From contig BCKT01000015.1 of NCBI GenBank assembly GCA_003116875.1, positions 124,001 through 188,000 on the forward strand: a stretch of DNA of 64,000 nt, given 5' to 3'. The notes under the pieces were generated by a model, which saw nothing but the letters and a program-made list of their open reading frames with translations, was not told the DNA's origin and searched no databases. Numbering within the stretch: position 1 is the first letter of the stretch; every line of letters begins with the position of its first letter. A program made the translations under genes and the position numbers. The stretch comes from Takashimella koratensis (lineage: Eukaryota > Basidiomycota > Tremellomycetes > Trichosporonales > Tetragoniomycetaceae). Of this stretch, positions 24,029-34,811 are shown piece by piece.

Positions 24029-25050
24029 CTTTTGTCAGGTATGACGTCCGAGGGCGTCTGAAGCGGTCCGAGCGGTCCCGAGGTACCTGGATGCCGAGAG
24101 GGGACCGAGCGGGGTGGCGCAGGCCGAGGCCACGGAGAACAATAAGACCACTAGTGGAGGCCATGCAGCGCTGCGGCGCACGGGCCCAAAAGCGGTTGCG
24201 GCCGCGGAGAACGACGGGGATGCATGAACGACGCGCAAGCGGTCGAGGCCGACCTGGTGCACTTAAATAGCAGTCGGTAGCGTCGAGAGATGAATCCCCA
24301 ACCCGTTTGAAACCTAACAGAAAGAGCAGAAACGGGCGGGGGCTGAGCCTAGTAATGTACAGTATAGCATTGTGATCATCCACACTGCAGATTTGGCTCC
24401 GAGCGACACCTTTATCCTCACGCTGACAAGACTGCACTGGTCGAGCTCGCGGTGAATTAGAAAGGAAGAGCCTGTCTGCTTGAATGCGCCCGCGGTAAAT
24501 CCTGTGTCAAGCTGCCCCCGACTCTCTTTCCTTTTACGCTGAATGTAAGGAAAGCGAGGGAGTCAATTGGTAAACGTCCAGTTGACACTTCGTGGCGTTG
24601 CAGTGGTCCAGTCTCACTGGGTTTTAGCTGTTTCACCCGATGTGACATTTGAGAAACGAGGTCAAGTTCTGAAAACAAGAAGGTTTGGCGAGCAGTTCAA
24701 GGGGCAGGAAAGACCACATTCGACGGTATGGAGAGACGGGAAAAGGTAACAAATGTGCCCAGCGCGAGGGGCATGCTTGGGCGTGTTCGAAGACCCGGGG
24801 AGCAAGCGAACAATATTAGGAAGGGGGCAGGGGACAGCGCATGGTGTTGACATGCCCCCGTTGTGATTAGTAAAGACAAGGTATGAGCCCGAGCAGACTG
24901 CACCCAGTGACTTATATCAGGTGGATATCAATGCTCGAACCCTCGTAATCACACCATCAGTCCATTTATGAGCTCATCTTACCATTCACTCCACAAAAGA
25001 GGACATGTAGGTTGGTTAGATACTGCTCACCGTTCCACTTGGCCCCATTG
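24029..25050. other. Gap between the two small paralogues
   Basis: About 1 kb with no supported gene. The part next to paralogue 1 (24040-24260) is very GC-rich, and the rest is more balanced in base composition. Presumably it holds the promoter of paralogue 1 and the 3' end of paralogue 2. Neither a third paralogue nor a transposon end is visible. Confidence 0.35.
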
Positions 25051-25718
25051 TCACCCTGAACTTCTTCCCCCCCGATCTTTGTCCCCGTCATCCGGGATTT
25101 GCCACACCTTCGGCGTCTCTGTATCCTCTTCACGAGTTTCTGGATTATGTCCATCTGAGAGCCCTACCTCCATCCACAAATTGCAATGGCGAGGCTCTTG
25201 CCAGAGGTGCCAATTGGACTGGTACCATTTCGTCGTCGCTGCCCAAGGTATGGGATCGGCTTCACGAAATTTATGATTGGAGGTTACAACATTCAAAACA
25301 GCGGTGAATACGCGTTTCAGAGCATCATCCTCATTGTCGGTCGATGCAGCCTGTTCAAAGTACCTAATGAGATATTCCTGGTGCTGATGGAGCAAAGAAT
25401 CACGTATTTCCTGAGTCAGCAAGAGGCTGATTGCGGATTGAGTGCACTCCCAAAACTGCATTAGCCACCCCAAGGGAAGTCATTAGTAGCATCTACACTT
25501 CAGGCATCAGAAAGACTTGCCTCTGCACTCGGTTGGAAGCTAAGCTTGAGTTTGGGCAGGGGATGAGAGGGGCCCTGACTTGTGGTAGATCCCTGAGGGT
25601 TAAGACGATGTTGAGCATCTTGCTGATAAAGTAGTAAGGTGGACGACAGCGGGTCGCCCGGTGCGTAGCTTGTTCCCTGATCGGGGGGTTGAGATTTGTC
25701 GAAATTCTCGTTGTCCAT
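25051..25718 (-). CDS. Small unknown protein with WQEPxH motif, paralogue 2
   Basis: Unknown function. Two exons (25521-25718 and 25051-25455) give 200 residues. The intron appears to be of the GC-AG class: donor GAG|GCAAGT at 25520, a TACTAAT-like branch site inside, and acceptor AATGCAG. Without splicing the first frame stops within a few codons. The N-terminus is Gln/Ser/Pro-rich. The second exon has a helical region (LLHQHQEYLIRYFEQ, DDALKRVFTAVLNVV), then PWAATTKWYQSNWHLWQEPR and HCNLWMEV, aligning with paralogue 1 over roughly 90 residues at low identity but with the Trp/His positions kept. The C-terminus is acidic then Gly/Arg-rich. Confidence 0.55.
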
Positions 25719-26070
25719 GTGCGGTACTTTTCCAGTGTTTACCTCTGCAATCTCTGTGGTGACGGACAGAATTGCGGGGAAACAGTTGAGGTGTGGGCTT
25801 GGGTATGTTTTTATATACGGGTTCAGGCGACACCTTTTTCCCCCATACTGATACTCCGCTGGCAAACAACGCCGTGCGGTATAAAGAAAGAGTCAGTCAA
25901 CATGTGCTACCACTCTCTGGCAAAGACAGTCATGAGCTGCCTCGACTCTATCCCTTTCACTTTGGAACCAAGGAAGGCAAGAGCCTCAAACAGCGAGCTC
26001 GACAGAGAGCAAGATGTCGTCGCTGGACGCCACTGCAGCGACTGCCACTTTTGACGATTTCGTTTGGACG
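25719..26070. other. Region upstream of paralogue 2, abutting the inverted-repeat element
   Basis: About 350 bases between the paralogue 2 start and the left TA duplication. No gene is supported. A short frame with an ATG at 26014 runs into the element; see the rejected list. Confidence 0.35.
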
Positions 26071-26072
26071 TA

Positions 26073-26165
26073 CGGTGTCGAATTAGTCTCATCGTCTTTT
26101 TTTTATTTTCGCATTTTGTTCGTTGTCCGTCACTCTTCACTTGACACTCGACACTGTTCACATTC
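26073..26165 (+). repeat. Left terminal inverted repeat
   Basis: Matches the reverse complement of 26962-27058; the first 45 or so bases are identical, with small differences further in. Confidence 0.85.
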
Positions 26166-26380
26166 ATCCTCCATCTCTACATTTCACATATCCTGCTAAC
26201 CGGGCAAGGTCAAGATGGACAAGAAAGCATGCTGATACCACTTGCAGGCTGGTTTCCTTCCTATTTAGCAATGTGCTTGACATGCTGGACGAGTTGGAGC
26301 TGGAATCTGTTTACTGGTTGGTTTGCAGGGTGGTCAGTCAACGTGAGTAAGACCTGACACCCNCCCACCCCCCCACATGC

Positions 26381-26414
26381 CTCTTCTCTCTCTCTCTCTC
26401 TCTCACTCTCACTG
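26381..26414. repeat. TC-dinucleotide microsatellite inside the element
   Basis: A run of TC units just downstream of an assembly N (26363) and a C-rich stretch. The N shows that this patch was hard to sequence. Confidence 0.8.
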
Positions 26415-26961
26415 AGTGTCTCCCTGTCTGTGTGTCCAGTCCTGCATGCATCTGCTTCACATGCCGTCCCAGCCAGCAAATTTGCTATAATCTGTCCCCA
26501 TTACTACTCTTTTGCATGATCTTTTCACCAAGCAACAACGAGGAGAGAAAAACAACCAGCAGAGCTGTTACTACTCAGAGGCCCCAGGGACTAATTTAAG
26601 CAGAAGGTCCAGAGACATTAATGTTAGCCTACCAGCCAGCACCAGCATGCAGATGCATAGAACATGAGAGGGTGCATGAGTAGAAGGAGAGAGGAATTTA
26701 AGCCCATGCATGCACATACCACAGAAAGACAAGCAACAGCAGGGGATCCAGGAGACAGAAGGGATGGGAGATGAGATGCAGTGGTTGGTGGAAAAGATGT
26801 TACTCACACGGTGACCCCAGCTCCAGCTCCAACCTGCAGTAGCATTCCAAGCATGTCCAGCATGTCCAGCAAGGTCAGAGATCAGCCTGGAGTGGTGTCA
26901 GTAAGCCTCTATAGCCTGGGTGCTTACCTTAGTACTTTGGCTGAGAGGAATGCAGATGTAG

Positions 26962-27058
26962 AGAGTGCAATGTCAAGTGTCGAGTGTCAAGTGAAGAGAA
27001 ATGGACAACAAATGAAATGCGAAAATAAAAAAAAGACGATGAGACTAATTCGACACCG
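26962..27058 (-). repeat. Right terminal inverted repeat
   Basis: Inverted partner of the left repeat; ends in CGACACCG directly before the TA duplication. Confidence 0.85.
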
Positions 27059-27175
27059 TATGGACGGTGGATGACGATGATTGACTCACCGTAAATCCAA
27101 AGTGGAGGTCAGTCCATGTTTTCGTCTCTCGTCTTTCGTCGTTCGTCACTTCTTCCTCTCTAAACTCACATCAAC

Positions 27176-28469
27176 ATGCCTGAAGCCTCTTCTTCCCGAC
27201 CCCGTCGATCCACTCGGCGCGACGCTATTCCCTCTCCCCCACCTGCACCCGGTCCCTCCGACGACACTGATCCCGAGTTCCTCGCTCTGCCCGAGCGACA
27301 ACGGCGCGCGATCGACCGAGCCTTCGACCGGGGTGTCCGGTCCCGACCGACTGGATCAGGCAGGGCGTCCAAACGGCGACGACTGGGCGGCGCGAAAGGA
27401 GAATCAAGTAGTAGAGGGATAGAGGATACGGATGCTGGTGGGGATGGTGGAGGAGGTTTTGTGGATGAGGGTGACGGTTGGGGGTTTGTCGTGGACGATG
27501 AAGACGGAGGAGGGTTCGTACCCGATGACGAGGGTGGATTTGTGGTCGATGACGACGAAGACGCTGGTGGCTTCGTACCTGATGATGACGATGGGGACGA
27601 TGTTAAGGGCCATGTCGAGGGTGAATCGGAAGAGCCCAGTCGAGTCCCGCTCTACCTTCTCCCGAAACTCCTCGCTTCGCTGGGTCTACCATCCGACGAA
27701 GACGTCCTCGCGGTGTTTCGTGCCTCGGCGTCGGGCTGGGCAGGCGACGATACGGAGCGACCTGAAGGGGAAGATGATGAGATGGGTGTGGAGAGGAAAG
27801 ATTTCCGAGCAGTCTGTGCCGCGCTGATACCACCCGACGGCGAAGGCGAGGGAGAGGAAGAGGGCGATGGCGAGGGAGATTTTGAGGGTGGATTTGAAGT
27901 GGGAAGGGAAGGGGGAGGTGGAGGTGGTGGGTTCGTGGATGATGGGACGGACGATGTCTTCTCGAAAGACGACGACGAAGACGATAACGACGTATACACC
28001 GACGACGACGACGACTTTGCCGGTCCTTCCAAACCATCACGAAGCAAATCTGGGAAATCCACACCAGCCGCGAAAGGTAAAGCGAAAGGACGAGACGCTG
28101 AAATCCGGCCCAAGTTGTCCGCGAGCCAGCGCGACGTCGCCAAGGATATATGGAAGATGCTGAAGGATTCTGCAGCGGCGCAGATGGGTTCAAGGGCCGG
28201 GGCGAAGGGGAAGGCACCAGTTGGGATGGGAGCAGGGACCGGGACGGGGGGCCTAATTTCGCATGATGAGGTGAAGACGCTGGCGAGGTCAATGGGGGAG
28301 ATGTGGTCCGAGGACGAGGTGAGTGAAGACGTGGGCGGGTATTGGTATGACAAAGCTGACAAGGTCGTAGATTGCCGATATGGTCATCCTCTTCTCGAGT
28401 CAACACGAAGGCCGTGGCCTGTCATTCGACGACTTTGAAGCCGTTGCCCTCCGATCCGGCCTAGTATAA
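27176..28469 (+). CDS. Acidic protein with degenerate EF-hand-like C-terminus
   Basis: A 413-residue protein from two exons (27176-28318 and 28371-28469). I do not recognise a named family. The N-terminus is Arg/Pro-rich with PERQRRAIDRAFDRG and a basic patch SGRASKRRRLGG that could be a nuclear signal. Then come Gly/Asp/Glu-rich imperfect repeats of the form GGFV-x-DD(D/E), at least five copies between 27450 and 27960. LYLLPKLLASLGLPSDEDV and KDFRAVCAALIPP look like a helix-loop-helix pair. The last about 90 residues (DVAKDIWKMLKD, ISHDEVKTLARSMGEMWSED, then IADMVILFSSQ and GLSFDDFEAVALRSGL) resemble the paired EF hands of the calmodulin superfamily, but the calcium loops lack most acidic ligands. 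It probably acts as a scaffold rather than a sensor. Confidence 0.75.
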
Positions 28470-28734
28470 GCTTGTCGATCACCCACTCAACAAGGTTCAT
28501 GTACCAATGTGGTAACCATGCACCCATGTAACAACATCTTGACCAATCGTACATCCGATGCAACCGGGTGGACTGTCTAACGACCAGCTTGACACTGATA
28601 CTAATTTGATACTGCAGCTAAAGATGTGTATTACAGATAGTTGGTAGATTTACAGATGAGCAATGTTCCAGACTCAGCGACAAGATCGAGATAAACTACA
28701 ATGCCAAGGACTACCGCAAGCCCCTCCTGCTCGG

Positions 28735-30680
28735 TCAAGCGTCCGGACCCCTTGCGAGGATATCCCGTAGCTCAACCGATGACCCACGTCGATGTTGCGG
28801 GGGTGTCTCGATCGCCAACATGTCCATGAACGTATACGACGATGGTCGGCGTGTATCGATTGGCCATGTTGATATTTGGCTAGGCGCGGGTTGACCGTGG
28901 GCTTCCAGGTCTGTGCTGCTACCGTGGCCCCAACGGCGGATGGAGCGCTGCGAGGAGGGGCGGGAGAGGGAAGGTGGTGCGTAGGTTGATGGCGGTTGAA
29001 GTGGGTAGGATACAGGGATGGGAACAGCCAATGATCCGGTTTGTGGACCAGCGCCGCCTGTTGAACTTGACGTCGGACTCTCATTTGAGCCCGAGATACC
29101 CTTGTGTCCATCCGCCCCATGCAGGGTGATTGAGCACGCCTCGTCATCGTCGTCTACTTCCACCAAGTCCGACGGAGACAAAGACGACGGCGTCTCCCTC
29201 CCTGTCCGTCGCTGCGTCCCAGTTCCACCATGTTGGTGCCCCCGACCGTTATGGACACAACACGAGTTGCCGTGAGCGTCGAGAATGTTGATATCGAGTA
29301 AAGCACGATTACTTGCGCTAGGAGCGGTAGAGAGTGCATAAGAATCGGGGAGCTTGTCGTCGGATGTAGCGGCGTATTTGAAGGACGTGAGGTGGCGTAC
29401 GGGTTGAGCTTTTAGAACTTCTTGAACCCGCTCGCGTCTGGGGGTGAGAGTCAGCTTTACAACCCTTGAAGGTAACGATGGATGTATTCCCAGGTGACTA
29501 GTACTCACGCGACAAGGCTGTTGAGCAGGCCATGGTAGAAGACAGGCGCGGCGAGCTGGTTGACTACTCGGAGCATCTGGAACGCTTTGAAGTTTTGCCC
29601 GACAGTACCTGCGATGAGGCAAGACGACAAGACGACATAAGGGATGAGCGACTCGCTACAGATGTAGACGATCTTTGCGACTGAGATGAGATCATAATGT
29701 CAGTACCCTCTTGGCCAAGTCTCTAAGTCAATCGCACCGCCCGCCACCGCCTGTCCCCAGATACTGAGAGGTCGACTTACTCGCCGTGTTCATCTGGCGG
29801 AACTCGGACCAGTGACGCAGCACCCCCACGAGGATGAACACGCTCACGGCGGTGGAAGTGACAAGGAGGCCGACGACGCCCATGATCTCGACCATGAGGA
29901 ACTTTTTGTACAGGTAGACCATGGTAGGTAGGTAAGATTGAAACTCGTCCATTGTTAGTGGGCGCCATCCCCATGGTGTGAGCAGACCGCTTGCCGAGCT
30001 GGGAGTGGGTAAGCACTAAGAATCCAGAAAAAGGAGGTGATCGAGACCAAGATCCCAAACTCACCCAGCTACGCCGGTACCGAAAGTGATACACGCGATT
30101 GCGAGACAAGTAATCAGAACATATCTGTTCCTGTCCCAGATATGGTACGCTCGTAGGGAGAAGAAGACGAGGATGATGCTGACTGTAATGGAGAGGATGA
30201 GTTGGCTCAAGTGGATAAGCCACCAATCTGACAACTCGGCAGTGATGAAGACGTCTTGGTATACAATCATCCGAATACCGGCGACGTAAGAGATGATAAC
30301 TTGGCCTACGACGCCGATACCGATGGTGAGGATGCCGATCCGGGTCCAGGTGGAATCGCGTTTGGGTTGGGTGAAATAGTGGTGTAGCAGTTGGAGGCAA
30401 CTGCCGGTGACGAGGGACTGGACGGACGCCCCGATCCATTGGGCCTGAAGACGTTGGATATGAGAGGTAGGGACACAGTCAGTGGGACGAGGACGATCAG
30501 AGGCGGATTGCTGGGACTTTGGCAAGCAAGGCAGTGGAGGCGGACACTCACCAGGAGGAGTTCTTCAGTACTTCTAATCCCAATCAGACTCAACAGATAG
30601 TCTGACCTCACTTCCGTCTCGCAGTAGGCCACTTGCGCAGACGTCAGCGTCGTGTTGATCATCGACATTGTGGTTGCCAT
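28735..30680 (-). CDS. Seven-TM integral membrane protein, DUF6534-like
   Basis: A 533-residue membrane protein from five exons (30552-30680, 30065-30444, 29781-29998, 29509-29680 and 28735-29437). Hydrophobic segments can be read in order: QWIGASVQSLVTGSCLQLLH; ILTIGIGVVGQVIISYVAGI; WLIHLSQLILSITVSIILVF; YVLITCLAIACITFGTGVAG; VEIMGVVGLLVTSTAVSVFI; and SLIPYVVLSSCLIAG followed by APVFYHGLLNSLVA. This layout, with small loops and a final NSLxARExV-type junction, matches the large basidiomycete DUF6534 membrane-protein group, whose function is unknown. The soluble C-terminal tail of about 220 residues is Ser/Pro/Gly-rich and ends in VELRDILARGPDA. Expect plasma-membrane or endomembrane location; receptor-like function is only speculation. 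Confidence 0.8.
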
Positions 30681-32077
30681 GATGCGGAGTGCTCGGGGAG
30701 GTGAGGAAGGGTCCAATAGTTGACCGAGGTCGAGGAGGTACGGCAGTCCCAGTCCGATATTCGAACGTCGCTAAAGACGTAGAGCTGTCGAGCGATGGTC
30801 GAGTGTCGAATTGCAGAGGATGACAATGAGGTGGTGTAGAGACTAGTCCTCCAGGTTGGGAAAAGAATCATTAATCTGGGCTGTATCAACCCCCACCCTC
30901 AATCGAGCGGCTCTGGAAGGGAGGGAGGGACCGTCACTAAGGGCGATCCAGCGGTTGGGTTGGGGCGTCCAAAGGCAGAGGAGAGAGAGGGAACGAGCAA
31001 CTCTAGCCCCAGGGTCTGGTCTGGCTGGTCCTACTTCTGGACTCGGGCTGCAATTCAGTCGGCGTCTGTAGTGAATGAAAGGAAAGTGAGGTGAGATGGA
31101 ATGAATCCGAGTAAGTTGAAGGCAAGCGAGCGAGTGAGCGGAGCAAGGACAAAGTGGGTCGCCCCAGTGCGGGGGAGGGGAGAGGGGGGAAGGGGAGAGG
31201 AAAAGAGAGAAGGTAATGGGTCATGATTCATAGTTTGTGTGGGTTGAGAACGTAGGATGGGACAATGCCACATACCGCACGATGGGCAGATGCGGAAGAC
31301 CAGGTGTATCAGTCCTCGAGTCATGGTCATGTCAAGCATGAACAACAACAGGGGAGAGGAGGGGGGAGTACAGGGCTCCTGGCGTAGTATTGAGACACTT
31401 GAATAGGCAATGTTGTCGCTGATCGACATATTCAATGGGCAAAATCGAGGAGGGAAGAAACAAAAAGGAATTTTTGGGAAGAGACAAAAGATAAAATGGG
31501 GGAAAATGGCCGATTGGGTGGGAGGATACGGATCAGCCACCTCGGGGGAAGAGGGGTAGAGGGGGTAGAGGAGGTACAGTACAGTAGAGGGAGGGGACGA
31601 GGGCTGTGGGAGGGAGAGAGGGTGCTTCAGGTGAGGACTGAGCTGTGATAGCTTGGATGGAGGGAAAGAAAGCTGGGCAGGGTAGCCACGATGTCACTAC
31701 AGCGATGTGAGACAAGAGTACCACCATCGCAGGACACCATACCCCCCGGCTCATCATCAGCGGCGTTCTCCCTCCCTCGCCCGTTGCGCCCGCCTGCATG
31801 CTTGCTTCTCCCTGCGGATTTGTAACTTCTCTTTTGTCCCTCACTTGCTCTCATACATTGCATGCAAGCCCAAGCTGTTGTCTGGAAGACTCAGGCATCC
31901 CTCAAAAGACTCCGACTCTGCGCTGTCCCCGGGGTCGTAAGACTGTCAATAGTAAAATCTCGTCAACATCCATACTTACCGAGGCTTCCGAGTTGCGAGG
32001 TTAAGTGCGAGCTTCAAAGCACCCTGTCTGTCTCCCTCATTCTCATCCACATCCTCATCTACGGTTTACCTGGAGCC
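30681..32077. other. Long divergent intergenic region
   Basis: About 1.4 kb between the membrane-protein gene and the Med11-like gene. It is G/A-rich on the plus strand from 30900 to 31660 and then mixed. Several open frames exist, but none shows a protein pattern or convincing splice sites. Nothing further can be supported. Confidence 0.35.
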
Positions 32078-32904
32078 ATGTCCGACCACGCGACTGATGC
32101 GGACCCTCTCGACCTCGAGTCGCTTGATCCGGACTCGCTCTTTGCGGCTCTGACCAATGTTGAGCGTGTAAGTAGGAGTTTAGATATACTTCTATCTGCT
32201 CCCATCTTCTGTCCTCATTTCTCGGCTCTCTCATTACTCTCCCTTCTCCCTTACTCGTTCTTCACCTCCGCTCGAGCCCATTGACCCTTCTGCAACATCC
32301 AAGGCGGCATAGACCAATTCTCAACATTCCCGCTGCTTCTCTGACCTGCATCGACTTTTGATATCCAGGCAATCCCCGACCTTCTCGGCTGCGTCAAACC
32401 CGTCCTCGCGCATCTCACCTCCGAATCAGCATCACATACCGAATCAGACGAAGCTAGTGCGCTTGCTGCTCGTGAAGCCGTAGAGCGATACATGGTGACT
32501 CTGGACGTAAGTAACGGTCTGACTTTGTTCTTCCATGTTCTTCATTGTTCTCGATTCTGGTTCTTGGTATCTCATCACTAGTTCTCCCTCTCTCCAGACA
32601 ACTTAACTGACTTCTCCATCCTCAGAAAATCCAATTCATCCTTCGTCAAACAGTTTATTACCTACGCGAAACCAAAGCTCCACCTAACGCCCTCCTCCCG
32701 GCTTCTATCGACAACCTACCACGGCCGCTAGCCGCGACGCTGCGACCCGCGGCGTTGGGATCGGCCGGCGGCGCAGGTACGGGCTCAGGTGGGAATGGAG
32801 ATGTCGAGTTGGGGCTGTATGCGAGTCGGGCAGAGGTGGAGGCTTTGACGGAGATGCGGGATGCCCTCAGAGCGTTGAGACAACAGACAAATCAGAGTTC
32901 ATGA
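32078..32904 (+). CDS. Possible Mediator complex subunit 11 (Med11-like)
   Basis: A 168-residue, mostly helical protein in three exons (32078-32167, 32369-32506 and 32626-32904). The pattern is a first helix (LFAALTNVERAIPDLLGCVK), a second PVLAHL, then AREAVERYMVTLDKIQFILR and QTVYYLRETKAPP, followed by a Pro/Ala/Gly-rich linker and a short C-terminal helix VEALTEMRDALRALR. That resembles Med11, a small head-module subunit of Mediator that pairs with Med22 and contacts TFIIH. The resemblance is by helix layout and scattered positions, not a firm signature, so another small helical nuclear protein remains possible. Confidence 0.5.
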
Positions 32905-33481
32905 TGACTCGACATAGGGGAAGACCAGTCAAGTAGAAGAGAGTGAGGGGAGTTGGGAGTCTGAAATGAGGACCCGAGACGAGTTGTACGACCACAGTTA
33001 GTACCAATTATAATGACCTCGACAAGACCAGACCAAACGTCGACATGAAACACATACATACAGCCCCATGGTAGCTACGAAGTCGTAACTATGGGTGTCT
33101 CTTTTGAAGAGAGAGAAATTCTGGGAAAAGGAGAAGAGAGGAAAGGAAACGACACGCTTGATACGATATATGAGTGTATAAGTATAGGCGACATCGATTG
33201 GATATGGTTGACTTGGATATGTTTGGGGAAAAGGGATAGAAGTGAGGGTGGTGGTAAAAGTAAAGAAAGAGACGAGCGAAAAGCGAAACACTACGGCGAA
33301 GCGGGAGATGCTTCGCGGACGATTCACGACGAACACAACATTGAGTTTTTGGAATGACTTTGTTTTTCTTTCTTTCTGTCTTTCTTGAAGCGGAGACAAA
33401 CACAACCGGGGCCTGGGCCAGCGTGCGAGGGAGGCGGTGGTTATACCTCGGGTCGCAGCTCAGATCGTAGCTAGGATAAGC
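32905..33481. other. Convergent 3' intergenic region before histone H3
   Basis: About 580 bases between the Med11-like stop and the H3 stop. The plus strand is purine-rich (the minus strand rich in T and C), and no histone-type stem-loop could be identified with confidence. No gene is seen. Confidence 0.4.

Positions 33482-34811
<1,330 letters not shown>

Larger units (their letters stand above)
26071..27060. mobile_element. Non-autonomous Tc1/mariner-like element (MITE-type) with about 95-bp TIRs
   Basis: The sequence at 26073-26165 and the reverse complement of about 26962-27058 are nearly identical. Both begin CGGTGTCGAATTAGTCTCAT and continue through an A/T run and matching GTTGTCC, CACTTGACACTCGACAC segments. 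The element is 986 bp (26073-27058) and is flanked on both sides by TA (26071-26072 and 27059-27060), the target duplication expected of Tc1/mariner transposons. The sub-terminal parts also partly mirror each other (CATGCTGGAC and GTTGGAGCTGGA near 26280 and, inverted, near 26825-26870). No transposase frame is present, so it must be mobilised in trans or be a relic. The inside includes a TC microsatellite and one undetermined base (26363). Its base composition is less GC-rich than the surrounding genes. Confidence 0.8.

Noticed and set aside
24457..24903. Minus-strand frames between the small paralogues, considered as a third copy
   Set aside because: They lack the WQEPxH core and show no alignment to either paralogue.
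26014..26080. ATG-started frame (MSSLDATAATATFDDFVW) running into the inverted-repeat element, as if a gene were disrupted
   Set aside because: Removing the element with one TA gives only about 30 codons before a stop, with no recognisable protein, so a disrupted gene cannot be claimed.
27603..28406. Long antisense frames opposite the acidic EF-hand-like gene
   Set aside because: They are mirror images of repetitive acidic codons (Ser/Arg-rich translations); the plus-strand gene has a proper start, intron and stop.
31055..31940. Several frames of 70-160 codons in the 30.7-32.1 kb gap
   Set aside because: No conserved pattern, no splice-consistent extension, and strongly biased composition.
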